Shown here piece by piece: positions 43,201-52,500 of a DNA stretch of 64,000 nt; positions within the stretch are counted from its first letter, which is position 1, and the number at the start of each line of letters is the position of its first letter. The notes under the pieces were generated by a model. It was not told the origin of the DNA and ran no database searches. It saw nothing but the letters and a program-made list of their open reading frames with translations. The DNA is from Closterium sp. Naga37s-1 (Eukaryota; Streptophyta; Zygnematophyceae; Desmidiales; Closteriaceae). The stretch covers positions 136,501-200,500 of the forward strand of contig CANJKZ010001154.1 of NCBI GenBank assembly GCA_947471745.1, written 5' to 3'. The translations under genes and the position numbers were made by a program.

Positions 43201-43786
43201 GTGTCACGCGCCCCTTGTTGCACAGCACCGTGATCGCCCCCGTCGTCCAGTCGATCGTCGGATTGAAACGCTGTAGCCAATCTCGTCCCAGCAGCACATC
43301 GCAACCGTCCAGTGTTGTCGCCAGCATTCGCATTGAAAACCCGAAATCGTCGCCACACTTCATCCGAATTTGTCGGACCTCATCTTTTATCGCCAACGGT
43401 GTCCCGTCCACCAGTCGCGCGTCAATCTCGGGCAGACACCTGTCCAGTTTGACCCCTATTTTTTTGGCCGTTGCCAGGTTGACGAGACTATGGCTCGCCC
43501 CACCGTCAACGAATAATTTTATTTTATAGCCGTTAACCCTCCCCACGACCAGCACAGGGTGATCCACGTGTTCATCCACCTTATTCGTCCGATTGCGGTC
43601 GATAGCCCGTATCGGTACCACCACTCGGTGTGGATGTTGATTGCCGGGCGACGGGGTCTCGTCAGTAGGTGGCCCGACTGCTACTGACTCGTCTCTTTTC
43701 CCGACCCCTCTCTGTCGTTCCTGTTTCCCTGTTTCAGCTTCGGGCAGTCCTTCCTCCAGTGGCCCGGTTGGATGCAGTTGAAGCAC
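40199..43786 (-). CDS. pol: Ty3/gypsy pol polyprotein
   Basis: 1,195 open codons without an ATG at their start (the first listed codon is GTG), as expected for a frame reached by ribosomal frameshifting from gag. Domains in order: retropepsin-like protease with LFVDGGASHS; reverse transcriptase with the VIVYLDDILVYSK active site (about 42,440-42,480); RNase H beginning near FEVVTDASDFAVGAVL; integrase with an H2C2 zinc finger (HFGVDKTLKLLQRNYYWPDM to CPTCQAMK) and the D-D-E core (TMDFVTGLP, ISDRDPKF, HPQTDEQTE); and a C-terminal chromodomain (VDFLLRWVDRTSDDDTWVPA). All active-site residues appear intact. It should make the enzymes for copying and integrating the element. Confidence 0.97.
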   Translation of the reverse strand: MLQLHPTGPLEEGLPEAETGKQERQRGVGKRDESVAVGPPTDETPSPGNQHPHRVVVPIRAIDRNRTNKVDEHVDHPVLVVGRVNGYKIKLFVDGGASHSLVNLATAKKIGVKLDRCLPEIDARLVDGTPLAIKDEVRQIRMKCGDDFGFSMRMLATTLDGCDVLLGRDWLQRFNPTIDWTTGAITVLCNKGRVTLPKWAEPEPMTTRVNAITMKRAIKRGAQGYAVQLYEVVASEKIADIDTLCAAVPNDVASIIRRYPEIFADDLPDELPPQRPEDHRIELEPGAKPTVWSQWRLSQPELDELRKQLDYLLSKGFIRPSTSPYAAPILFTPKKDGGLRMCIDYRALNRVTIKSRYPIPRADDLLDQLRGARFFSKIDLRGGYHQIRVFADDCPKTAFRTRYGSYEYTVMPFGLTNAPSTFQLTMNGVFRDMLDKKVIVYLDDILVYSKTREQHLQDLEEVFRRLQQNRLITKGSKCEFLQSELEFLGHVISGEGIKIDPRKVTVISEWKPPTNITELQSFLGFVNYVRRFVPNMAGVTRPLTDLLHKGVQFCWGGREQLAFNELKKILSSPPVLRLADPSRPFEVVTDASDFAVGAVLVQDFGNGLQPIAYESRKMQPPERNYPVHDKEMLAIVHAFRTWRCYLTGADVTVRTDHKSLQYMRNQPHLNPRQIRWLDYLESNFSYTITYKKGANNIADALTRPSMQTAAVLIAHSNPLLTGLFKHGYRIDRFFRTNQHHGVTTAHGSYYLKVGTNRVWVPSYRPLRELLTQEVHDSNLSGHFGVDKTLKLLQRNYYWPDMASDVQHYVSACPTCQAMKSSRQRPAGLLQPLEPPERPWQQVTMDFVTGLPAGASGNDSVLVVVDRLTKMAHFAPCRTTITAEETAKLFISAVVRLHGLPSAIISDRDPKFTSKFWQETWAQYGTRLQFSSSYHPQTDEQTERTTMEQLIRTNCPDITKWEDSLPMLEFAYNNAPSATTKQSPFYLNYGIDPVVPSSTTPDNPVPRSQQFVSELQAARDKAAEFIRKANTAASRYADRHRRTLPFRDGQMVLLDTKNLKLPQPAKLRPRYVGPFRILRMLTPVTAKLLLPDDWKIHDAFHVSLLRHYVAPQSSDVARPHQAPSVRPVADPTLQPWKILNHRIRATPAGRHVDFLLRWVDRTSDDDTWVPADSLQGHSVLRQYLSRRHVPDIDHLF
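43645..43702 (-). promoter_or_regulatory. -1 ribosomal frameshift signal between gag and pol
   Basis: Read on the minus strand: slippery heptamer GGGAAAA (43,702-43,696) in the phase X-XXY-YYZ of gag, a 7-nt spacer, then a perfect 8-bp stem GTCAGTAG/CTACTGAC (43,688-43,681 and 43,668-43,661) with a 12-nt loop. The gag stop TAG sits in the stem. Loop bases CGGGC (43,676-43,672) can pair with GCCCG (43,649-43,645), so an H-type pseudoknot is possible. A second in-phase heptamer, GGGAAAC, lies at 43,729-43,723. pol is in the -1 frame relative to gag. Confidence 0.85.
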
Positions 43787-44886
43787 GTGTTAGGTCCAAG
43801 TCTCGGTGCATCCACCCCGTTGATTGTGGGCTGGCGCGGCGGTCCACGAAATTGAGTGCCCTCCCGGGAACTCATTCTCGCCCATTGCATCAGCGCATCC
43901 GTTGATTCAGCCACCTGGACGGCATCGAGAAAACCGCGTGGCCTCGCCCGTCGCACCTCGTACTGTACTTCGTACTTGAGGCCTGCGACATATCGGTCGA
44001 GTCGTTCCGCGTCGCTCATATCGTCCACTTGGTCAGCCAAATTGCAGAATATTGCCGTGTAATCTTGGACCGACGCCACCTGCTTCCAGGTGCGCAGCTT
44101 CATGCGAGCAGAATCCGAGGCGGATACATGCTCGAATCTGGTTCGCAGCGCGGCGCCCCACTCCGTCCATGTGCGTATCGTGGCCACTCCGAAGATTGAA
44201 GTTGCCTGTTGCGTGACAGTTGTCCAGGTCCCGTCGTTCGCACGTGACATCCCTGCCGGAGTCCCCCCTGTCTGAAGAGTCCGCTTCCACCACTCCAACG
44301 CCGGCCCTCGTAACAGTGACACTGCAAAATTAATGCGGGTAGCATCGTCAGCAATTTGCGCAGCATTGAAAAACACCTCCACTCCGAACAACCATGCCGA
44401 CACAGTGACGGTTTTGTCGCTGGGGTTGAACGGGGGTGGGTTCGTCGGTTTTATTCTAACAGTTGTTGAGACTGTTGCTGCTGCATGCATCAGGGGCGCC
44501 ACTGAAGCCATCACCGGGGTTGTCGCAGTTGCCTGACGTGGTGTAGTCTGCGAATGTTGCCTCGGCGCCGCTCGTGTCTGTTGCTGCGGCTGTGACTGTT
44601 GCCCCTGCGTCCCTTGTGCTTGTTGCATCCGTGCCGTCCACTCATCTTCAGCGTCCAGCGAGTCTTGTAGCTCGCTAAGGACCTCGTCGTTAGGCGCGAA
44701 GCTGCTACTTGCTTCATCCACGGCGGCCGACCCCTGACGCGCTTCACCTCGCGTCTGGCGTAGCTCGGCGTTTTCCACCCTCAGGCGCTCCAACTCGCCA
44801 GACATAGTCTGCATGTTGGATTGCATCGCCCGAAAGTCCTGCAAAAACACGTCAAACTCTGCTTGTGTCATGTTTCGGAGACTCAT
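43681..44886 (-). CDS. gag: Ty3/gypsy Gag
   Basis: 401 aa from an ATG at 44,886. An N-terminal coiled-coil-like segment (MQSNMQTMSGELERLRVENA) is followed by a Gln-rich linker. The capsid part contains FNPSDKTVTVSAWLFGVEVF and ALEWWKRTLQ and is typical of retrotransposon gag. A nucleocapsid zinc knuckle, CFNCIQPGHWRKDC (CX2CX4HX4C), stands near the end. The last ~35 codons overlap pol in another frame and hold the frameshift site. The protein should assemble the virus-like particle around the element's RNA. Confidence 0.96.
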   Translation of the reverse strand: MSLRNMTQAEFDVFLQDFRAMQSNMQTMSGELERLRVENAELRQTRGEARQGSAAVDEASSSFAPNDEVLSELQDSLDAEDEWTARMQQAQGTQGQQSQPQQQTRAAPRQHSQTTPRQATATTPVMASVAPLMHAAATVSTTVRIKPTNPPPFNPSDKTVTVSAWLFGVEVFFNAAQIADDATRINFAVSLLRGPALEWWKRTLQTGGTPAGMSRANDGTWTTVTQQATSIFGVATIRTWTEWGAALRTRFEHVSASDSARMKLRTWKQVASVQDYTAIFCNLADQVDDMSDAERLDRYVAGLKYEVQYEVRRARPRGFLDAVQVAESTDALMQWARMSSREGTQFRGPPRQPTINGVDAPRLGPNTCFNCIQPGHWRKDCPKLKQGNRNDREGSGKETSQ

Positions 44887-45061
44887 CCTAGCGGGCAGCG
44901 GGTTAACAGCGATTTTTATGGTTTTGATGAAGGCGCAAACGCTATTAGTCGGAGCGAGATAATCGTATCTATCTCTCAGCCGACCGCTTTGCAGCCCACC
45001 AAACCTATCGCACCCCTACACTAAAACTACCCCGGAAAGTGGAGGGTAACCTAGGAAAGTA

Positions 45062-45073
45062 GCTCTGATACCA
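45062..45073 (-). promoter_or_regulatory. gypsy primer-binding site
   Basis: Minus strand TGGTATCAGAGC, complementary to the 3' end of plant initiator-Met tRNA, two bases inside the 5' LTR. Confidence 0.92.
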
Positions 45074-45075
45074 AG

Positions 45076-45354
45076 TGTTATGAGTTGTATGGAAGAAGAG
45101 TGCGCAGAATGCAATATCGCGGAAGTGATTACAACTACTGAGCAAACAACGAGGCCTAGGTATAATATAGCACAGCTAGCTAGGCCGAGGTCGCGGAGTC
45201 GCGCGAAGGTTGGGTGCAGGTTTGGGGTTGGGAAACCCGAGGGCGACGCGGGAGACGTTCGGAAGGCGAGGTCGTCGGACCGAGCCTGAATTCCGAAAGT
45301 TGGAATTGTACGCGTAAGAGATGCCTCAGTAAGGAATTAGCGAAATTCCTTACA
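45076..45354 (-). repeat. gypsy 5' LTR
   Basis: 279 bp, paired with 39,908-40,186. It should contain the element's promoter and start of transcription. Confidence 0.97.
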
Positions 45355-45391
45355 CCCACTTTGTACACTTGTGTTACGGGTGCAATGAATC

Positions 45392-45669
45392 TGTTAGGAA
45401 TTATCCTAATTCTTTACTGAAGCACTCCGTACGCGTACAAGTCCAACTTTTCGGAATTCAGGCTCGGTCCGCTGACCTCGCCTTCCGAACGTCCTTCGCG
45501 TCGCCTTCGGGGTTTTCAACCCCAAACCTGCACCCAACCTTCGCGCGACTCCGCGACCTCGGCCTAGCTAGCTTTGCTATATTATGCCTACGCCTCGTTG
45601 TTTGCTCAGTAGCTGTAATCACTTCCGCGTTATTGAATAATGCGCACTCTTCTTTCACAACTCATAACA
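45392..45669 (+). mobile_element. inverted solo LTR of the same gypsy family
   Basis: 278 bp that is the reverse complement of a diverged copy of the gypsy LTR (TGTTAGGAATT at its left end, CTCATAACA at its right). It stands only 37 bases from the intact element. No internal domain follows on either side and no 5-bp duplication is visible, so it is older and its flanks have changed. Confidence 0.85.
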
Positions 45670-46229
45670 TAATTGAGGTAGCGAGGATTGCACTAGGTGA
45701 CAAACGAGTACAAAATGTGAGCGAAGGCATGAGCGAACATTTATACGTGAAACATGCAAACGGTAACGCGGTGCGTACGAGCTAGCTAGTGCTACGCTGA
45801 CAGTGAGGTTCGGCCTAGTCCCGAAGCGTAGGCCAACACGGCCGGGCCAGCAGTGCGAGGTTTGATGAAACAGTGCGCGCGAAGTCGGCAAAGCTCCGTT
45901 AGCTGTAACGGGCGGACAACGGTTGCTGCCGTACGCGATGTTGCTAGATGCGCTAAGGAATATTGAGAAAATTCCTTACACTACCCTACCCGTCAAGAAG
46001 CCCCCTCCGCTACGCGAGTGCGTGTATGTCGCGGAAACCCCGGCTCCTTAGGTACACTTGCAGGGCAGGGTGGTTTTCAATGTTGGCTAGGGGCACCCAG
46101 CTATCCTCAGTTGGCGTGCGATCCTTCCAGCGAACGAGGATCTCGATCCTCCTGATTCTCGTGGGGTGTCGAGTCCGATGGCTCAGAATCTTTTCGGGCT
46201 CGATGATCGGCTCCGAGACAAGGTGAGTC
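45670..46229 (-). pseudogene. 3' remnant of another Ty3/gypsy chromovirus (chromodomain end plus LTR)
   Basis: On the minus strand 46,229-45,990 encodes the end of a pol polyprotein: IEILVRWKDRTPTEDSWVPL and NHPALQVYLRSRG are a chromodomain like that of the intact element but clearly divergent. It is followed by a polypurine-type GGGTAGGGTAG and an LTR-like sequence that starts with TGTAAGGAATTTTC on the minus strand. The upstream part is cut off by the copia-type LTR at 46,230. Part of the same LTR (45,780-45,925) recurs inverted at 49,078-49,214. Confidence 0.75.
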
Positions 46230-46486
46230 TGTCAAGAACGGAATGGTGATGTTCACTAAGGTTGGTTGGGGTACATAAACCTAACCCTAACTGTTGTTAT
46301 CGAAGTTTAGGAGTAGAAAGTTTAGAAGGAGGAAGAGGAGTTGCACTAGTAAGCAGGGCAGTACATATAGCAAACCCTAACAGGGTTGTACTCACTATGG
46401 AGTACCCCACTGCAGACTAGATAATTATAGCATTCTGACAGTTGTACCCCATATAACACACATCACAAAGACTATAATACCTGACA
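46230..46486 (-). repeat. Ty1/copia-type LTR (copy 1)
   Basis: About 257 bp from TGTCAAGAACGG to ACCTGACA. A polypurine-type GGGGGTG (minus strand) adjoins its right edge. The middle shares AGCAAACCCTAACAGGGTTG and flanking sequence with the TRIM LTRs, so the two belong to one LTR family. Confidence 0.75.
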
Positions 46487-46686
46487 CACCCCCATAGCCT
46501 AAGTGAGGGGTGTCAAGCAAAACCAACAACGTACGGTCACAAGACTAGTCACAAAGCAACAAAGCTCAGGGTGGATCACAACGTCACCACACACTCTGAG
46601 CACAAGCAAAAGAGCCACAAGGCCAGTTCAAGAGTTCACAGAGCTATATATAAAGCAAACAAACAAAACAAGCAGAGAAATCAAGA

Positions 46687-48165
46687 CTAAGTAAGGCGAG
46701 AACCTGTCTCAACGAGACCTAACTGCACACAACACCTCTGGTGGTCACAAGGCAGAAGGGCCTTGGTGAAGATGTCTACAGTGTTGGCCTCGGACTCCAC
46801 AAAGTCGAAGCGAGCCTGCCCGCGCCTCTGCAACTCTCGCAGAAGAAAGTACCTGACGTTGATGTGCTTCACTCTGCTCTCCAGTTGCGGCTCTCGACAG
46901 AGGAGAATCGACGCCTTGTTGTCAATGAACAAGGTTGGCGCAGAGCTCGGCCGCTCACCAAGGTCAGTGAGCAAGAAAGGTCAACTAACGCAACTCCTAT
47001 GCAGCCATGGCTCCAGCGTAAATCTCAGCCTCAGCCGTAGAGGTCGAGACCGAGGAGGAACGCGCGGACCTCCACGAAACAGCTCCAGAGCCCAGGCTGA
47101 AGCAGTAGCCCTGAGTAGACCTATGAGTCTCAACTTCGTCAGCGTAAGAAGAGTCACAGTGTCCAGTAAGCACGACAGACTGTCTCCCTCCAAGAACCAG
47201 CCCCACGCCAGATGTTGTCGCTAGGTACTTCGCCACCCTCACAGCAACTGTACAGTGACTGGACGGTGTCTCCCTGGTGCAACAAAGCGAGTAAGGATGC
47301 TGAGAGGGAAGGCGAGGTCCGGGCGAGTACAAGTCAGCAGGTACATGAGGCAGCACACAAGCTCTGCGTAGGGACCACAAGGCTTAAACGACTCATCAGG
47401 AAAGGGTCCAGTGAGTCTGTGGTCAACAGCAAGAGGTGTGCGCTGTACTGTGGAGTGCTGAAGCTCGAACCGCTGAAGGATCTGATGCACCATGTGTGAC
47501 TGTGAGAGTGTAATGGTGCGAGCGGCTCTGTCTCTGGTAATCTACAGGCCAAGGTAGTGGCGCAGCTCACCAAGGTCAGTGCACGTGTGTCTCTTCTGCA
47601 GTTTACGCTTCACGTCAGCCAAAGCAACCCTGTCAGCAGTGGCCAAAACCAGGTCGTCGACGTAGACCAGTACAAAGAACGGTGTGGAACCACGACGAAC
47701 AAACAGCGACGGGTCAGCAGAAGACGGCTGGAAACCGAGGTCAGACAGGGTAGAACGAAGGGTGTCGTGCCACTCACGAGGAGCTTGACGGAGACCGTAG
47801 ACCGGTCGCCTCAGCCTCCACTGGGTCCCAGGAGGGAAAGTGCCAGTGAAGGCAGAGGAACGATGCAGCCAGACCTCCTCGTGTAGGCTACCCTGAAGGA
47901 AGGCAGTGGAGAAGTCGAGAGAGTGTATTTTGTTGTCTCCATGTGCTGCTACGTTGAGTAACACCCGAAGAGTGGTCATCTTCGGGGTAGGCGTGAAGGT
48001 CTGAAAGAAGTCAACTCCCTCCCGCTGACTGAAACCTCTAGCCACATAGCGCGCCTTGAAGACCGGAGGAGAACCTCGTGGCCGCTTGACCCTGAAGATC
48101 CACATGCCATCCACATGCCGTGGCGTACCGAACCGCATAGGGCCACAAAAAATGGGGCGCGCAAC
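46687..48165 (-). pseudogene. deleted and frame-broken Ty1/copia pol
   Basis: Minus-strand fragments in several frames cover reverse transcriptase and RNase H of a copia element. They include [45 protein letters not shown], the RNase H piece [20 protein letters not shown], and a C-terminal piece TLFIDNKASILLCREPQLES. Upstream of the reverse transcriptase the sequence jumps straight into an integrase-like segment at about 48,100-48,160, so most of integrase, protease and gag is gone. Several frameshifts separate the pieces. Related at nucleotide level to the full element at 49.2-56.4 kb. Confidence 0.9.
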
Positions 48166-48903
48166 TGCAGCAGCCGCCCCTGGAGCAGCCCGCACCTGCA
48201 GCAGCCGCCCCTGGAGCAGCCCACACCTGCAGCGGCCGCCCCTGGAGCAGCCCGCACATGCAGCCCGTCCCGTTCCCCCCCCCCCCCCCCCCCCCCCCCC
48301 GTGCATTCCGTGGTGCTGGGGGTGTGGGGTGCCGAGCATGGGGGTGGCGGGTGTGGGGGTGGCGGTTATGTGTTCCTCCCCTTGCTCCTCCTCCTCCCTT
48401 GTCTCCCACTGCTGCAGCTGTCGCTGAGGGGGGTGGGTGTGTGGGAGCCTAGGGTTTAGGGTTTAAGGGGGGTGCTGTGGGAGTGGAGCTAGGGTTTGAA
48501 CAGGGGGTGTGTGAGAGGGGAGTGGGGCAGTTGGAGGAGGTTGTGTGAAGGTAGCTGTCGTGTCGCCTGCAGCGCCTGTAGTCCGTCGCCCTTGCTTCGG
48601 TAGCCAGTGAGCTTGTTGCACCAGTCGCCAGTGGGTCCGTTGCTCCTGCCGCTCGTCTATAACCGCGGAGCCAGTCACTCCAGTAGTCCGTCGCCCTTGC
48701 TTCGATAGCCACTGAGTCAGCCGCTCCTGTGCCCGTGCCTCTGCAGCTTCAGTCATTGCCTCCCATCTTCTCTCCCTCCACAGTCTCTCCTCCTCCTCAC
48801 TTGCCCTCTGTGATTAGCTCTAGCTTTGCTTACCTTTGTGAACTCCTGCTCTATACCTGCTTGCTCATTGTACTGATTACACCCCACTTTGGCTATGGGG
48901 GTG
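48166..48903 (+). mobile_element. interior of a TRIM-like element joined head-to-head to the copia fragment
   Basis: Starts with about three ~33-bp units (CCGCCCCTGGAGCAGCCC), then a run of 26 C (48,275-48,300), then a segment whose reverse complement matches the interior of the TRIM at 26.2-26.8 kb (shared peptide-like traces QGRRTTG, PPPTAPLPSH). It ends with CTATGGGGGTG, a polypurine tract directly before an LTR at 48,904. Orientation is plus, opposite to the adjoining copia remnant. Confidence 0.7.
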
Positions 48904-49077
48904 TGTCAGAATGTTATTCTCTAGCCTGTAGTGGGGTGCTCTATAGCGAGTACAACCCATCTAGGGTTTGCTATATGTATCCTCATTGCTGCTAGTGAAA
49001 CCACTTCTTCTCCTATTTCTCTTTCATATACCCTAAAACCTAGCTATGGCTTCCTAGCTTTAGCTCCTATTCTAACA
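48904..49077 (+). repeat. TRIM-type 3' LTR
   Basis: 174 bp beginning TGTCAGAATGTTATT and ending TATTCTAACA, a diverged copy of the LTRs at 26,061 and 27,378 in the opposite orientation. No matching LTR or target duplication is found at the other side. Confidence 0.85.
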
Positions 49078-49214
49078 CGTTGTTCGCCCGTTACTGCTAA
49101 CGGGGCTTCGCCGACTTCGCGTGCACTGTTTCACCAAACCTCGCACTGCTGGACCGGCCGTGTCGGCCTACGCTTCGGTACTAGCCCGAGCCTCGCCTCC
49201 AGCGTAGCACTAGC
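49078..49214 (+). repeat. inverted gypsy-LTR fragment
   Basis: Reverse complement of about 45,780-45,925 with scattered substitutions. Both copies border copia-type LTRs, which suggests the same older LTR was cut and partly duplicated or inverted during rearrangement. Confidence 0.6.
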
Positions 49215-49341
49215 TCTCAGAATAGGAATGCAACGGAATGGTCAAACTAGGAAGTGTGGAAGTACAAATATGCAACCCTAACAACTGTACTCCCTATTGT
49301 GCTACTCACTGTAGCCTACAAGCATAGAATTACATTTGACA
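49215..49341 (-). repeat. Ty1/copia 3' LTR
   Basis: 127 bp from TCTCAGAATAGG to CATTTGACA on the plus strand. The polypurine-type GGGGGTG (minus strand) is adjacent. Confidence 0.9.
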
Positions 49342-49547
49342 CACCCCCATAGGCTAAGTGAGGGGCATCAAAGCAAGCAAGGTGAACAAACGGTCACAAG
49401 ACCAGTCAAAGCAAGAAACAAGGCAAGCTCAGGGTGGATCTCAAGGACACCACACAAATTCCGAGCGCAAGCAAACGGCCACAAGGCCAGATCAAGAGTT
49501 CACTAGGATATAAATAGGAAACACAACAAGCAGAGCAAACAACAAGT

Positions 49548-52500
49548 CTACAGCAACCGAGGGCCTACCTCAACAAGCCCCAACTGCACACAGAACCTGT
49601 GGTGATCACCAAGCGCCAAGGCCTTGGTGAAGACGTCTGCAGTGTTGGCCTCTGAGGCCACAAAGTCCAGGCGTGCCTGGCCACGTCGTTGCAGCTCTCG
49701 CAGGAGGAAGTACCTCACGTCAATATGCTTCACTCTGCTCTCCAGTCGAGGCTCTCGACACAGGAGGATCATGGCCTTGTTGTCAGCGTACAAGGTCGGT
49801 GCAGAGCGAGGCCGCTCACCAAGGTCGGCGAGCAAGAAGGTCAACCAGCGAAGCTCCTGTGCCGCCATGGCACCAGCGTAGATCTCTGCCTCTGCACTGG
49901 AAGTAGCCACAGACGACGACCGTGTAGACCTCCACGACACACCACCAGCTCCCAGACTGAAGCAGTAACCCTGAGTCGAGCGCTGAGTCTCCACGTCGTC
50001 AGCGTAGGAAGAGTCGCAGTGACCAGTCAACGCCACTGGCTGAGTCCCTCCAAGCACAAGCCCCATGCCTGATGTAGTCGCCAGGTACTTCGCCACCCTC
50101 ACAGCAGCTGTCCAGTGGACAGGTCGGTGTCTCCCAGTCGCAACAAAGCGAGAAAGGATGCTGAGGGGAAAGGCGAGGTCCGGTCGAGTACAAGTCATCA
50201 GGTACATGAGGCAGCCCACCAGCTCTGCGTAGGGTCCACTGGACTCGAAGGGCTCGTCAGGAAAGGGGCCCGTGAGTCTGTGGTCAACAGCAAGAGGAGT
50301 GGGCTGTGTGGTGGAGAACTGGAAGTCGAACCGCCGAAGGACCTGCTGCACCATGTGTGACTGCGTCAGTGTGATGGTGCGAGCGGCTCTGTCCCGGGTG
50401 ATCTGTAGGCCAAGGTAGCGCTGCAGCTCACCCAGGTCAGTACACTTGTGTCTCTTCTGCAGTTCGGACTTCACCTGAGCCAGGGCTGCCCTGTCAGCTG
50501 TAGCAAACACCAAGTCGTCAACGTAGACAAGGATAAAGAACGGAGTAGAACCCGCTCGAACAAACAGCGATGGGTCGGCGGAGGACGGGCTGAACCCAAG
50601 GTCACGAAGCGTGGAGCGAAGAGTGTCGTGCCACTCACGGGGCGACTGGCGGAGACCGTAGACTGGTCGCCTCAGGCTCCACTGGGTCCCAGGTGGGAAG
50701 GTGTCAGTGAAGCCAGGAGGACGGCGCAGCCAGATCTCCTCGTGCAGTCGGCCCTGGAGGAACGCAGTGGAGAAGTCGAGGGAGTGCAGCTCGTAGTCTC
50801 GCAGCGCTGCTATGTGGAGTAACACCCGAAGAGTAGTCATCTTCGGGGTCGGGGCGAAGGTCTGGAAGAAGTCAACTCCCTCACGCTGACTGAAGCCCCT
50901 AGCCACGTAGCGCGCCTTGAACACCGGCGGTGCTCCAGGCGGCCGCTTCACCTTGAAGAGCCACATGCCATCGACTACGTTCGCCCTGGGAGGGGGAACT
51001 GCGTCGACGTAGGTGCCTGTGGATCTCCAAGACGTCAACTCTGAGTCCATAGCCGCTTTCCACTGAGAGGCCCACGCCCCTGACACTGCCTCGCGGTAAG
51101 TGCGAGGAGTTGGTATGTCAAGGGCGTCGGGGTCTCCCTCAGGGGAGAGCAGCATGGCACACACAGAGGGAGAAGCGGCTGCCCAGTACTCCAGCTCAGA
51201 CTCTCTGTCCTCTAGGACGTCACAGCCAAGGGCAAACCCACCCCCGACGGACAGAGGACGGTAGGGAGGAGCTGGCACCACCCGGGTGGCGTAGTCAAGG
51301 CGGCTGGCGGCAGCAAACTCAGCGACAGCGGCAGTAAGAGCCGAGGCAGACGACGGAGGGAAACGAGAGTCAGTGACAAGAGTGGCGAGGACACGTGCGG
51401 CAACAGGACGAACAGTGCGGTAGTAGTCAGTTATAGGAGTGGGGAGGGCTGGGAGAGAGGACGGAGGAGGAGACGGGAGAACGGACACAGGAGAAGGAGA
51501 ACGACGACGGGACGAACAAAGGAGGGCAGTGTGGAGGTCAGTAACAGGGGACGAGTGACGAGCACGCGGAGGACAACGAGTGATCAAGTCGTGACGGACA
51601 GAGTGAGGAGGAGACCGAGGAGGAGGAGAAGACCAGACCGCCGGACGGTCGTCAGGAGGAGGCAAGGGAGGAACAAGCACAGGAGGAGACTGGGAGCGGA
51701 CAGGAGGAGAGGAGGAAAGGCCAAGGGCCCGCAGGCCACTCACAGGTGGGAACAACTGCCGCTCCAGAGGAAGCTGCGGTGGCGGCTGCGGCTGCTGCTG
51801 CTGCAGCGACGGCTGCGGCTGCTGCTGCTGCGGCTGCGGCTGCGGCTGCTGCTGCTGCTGCTGCCGCTGCTGCTCCAGAAGGTCCAGCACCCGCAGCTCC
51901 TGCCGCTCCCTCTCCAACCGCTCCTGCTCCTCACGCTCACGCCAACGGGCAGCCTGGAGACGCGTGTTGTGGCGGTGGGGAGGCGGAGTGGACTCCGCAG
52001 AACCAGGGTCTCCAACGTCAGTCTCCTCAGACTCAGCACCCCCAGAAACAGCACCTCCAGTGCCAGGACCTCCAACTCCAGCACCCCCAGAACTAGCACC
52101 GCCAGTGCCAGCACCGCCAACTCCAGCACCCCCAGAACTAGCACCTCCAGTGCCAGCACCTCCAGCTCCAGCACCCCCAGAGCCAGCGCCACCTGCGCCA
52201 GCACCTCCAGCTCCAGCACCCCGCGACCGAGCACCCCCAGACCGAGCACCGCCAGCGGCTGCACCTCCAGCTCCAACACCAACCGAGTCCACAGTAACCT
52301 GTCGCGGAAGTGCCGAAGGCTGCTGAGGGGACTGTGAGGAGGACTGCGGGGAGGGAGACGCTACCTGACGCGCGACCGAGGGTAGAGGGGTAGCGTGGGA
52401 CACACCAGACGGGGCAGGACCAGGGGGGGGCGGGGGTACCGGAGGAGCAGGAGCAGGAGGAGGAGAGGGTGCTAGGAACAGGGGGGGAGGGGGTACCGGG

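Larger units (their letters stand above)
39908..45354 (-). mobile_element. intact Ty3/gypsy chromovirus, very recent insertion
   Basis: 5,447 bp with 279-bp LTRs at 39,908-40,186 and 45,076-45,354 that differ at one position (GTATGAAAG versus GTATGGAAG). Both flanks carry the 5-bp duplication CCCAC (39,903-39,907 and 45,355-45,359). The primer site TGGTATCAGAGC lies two bases inside the 5' LTR (45,062-45,073, minus strand) and a polypurine tract of A and G lies inside the 3' LTR (40,187-40,200). gag and pol are both open from end to end. The chromodomain at the end of pol puts it in the chromovirus branch, whose integrases favour heterochromatin marks in other plants. Confidence 0.97.

Noticed and set aside
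48448..48470. Telomere-type TTTAGGG repeats
   Set aside because: Only about two imperfect units occur, inside a retroelement interior. Not a telomere or interstitial telomeric array.
51531..52337. 268-codon plus-strand frame
   Set aside because: It is the antisense of the low-complexity linker of the copia pol polyprotein.
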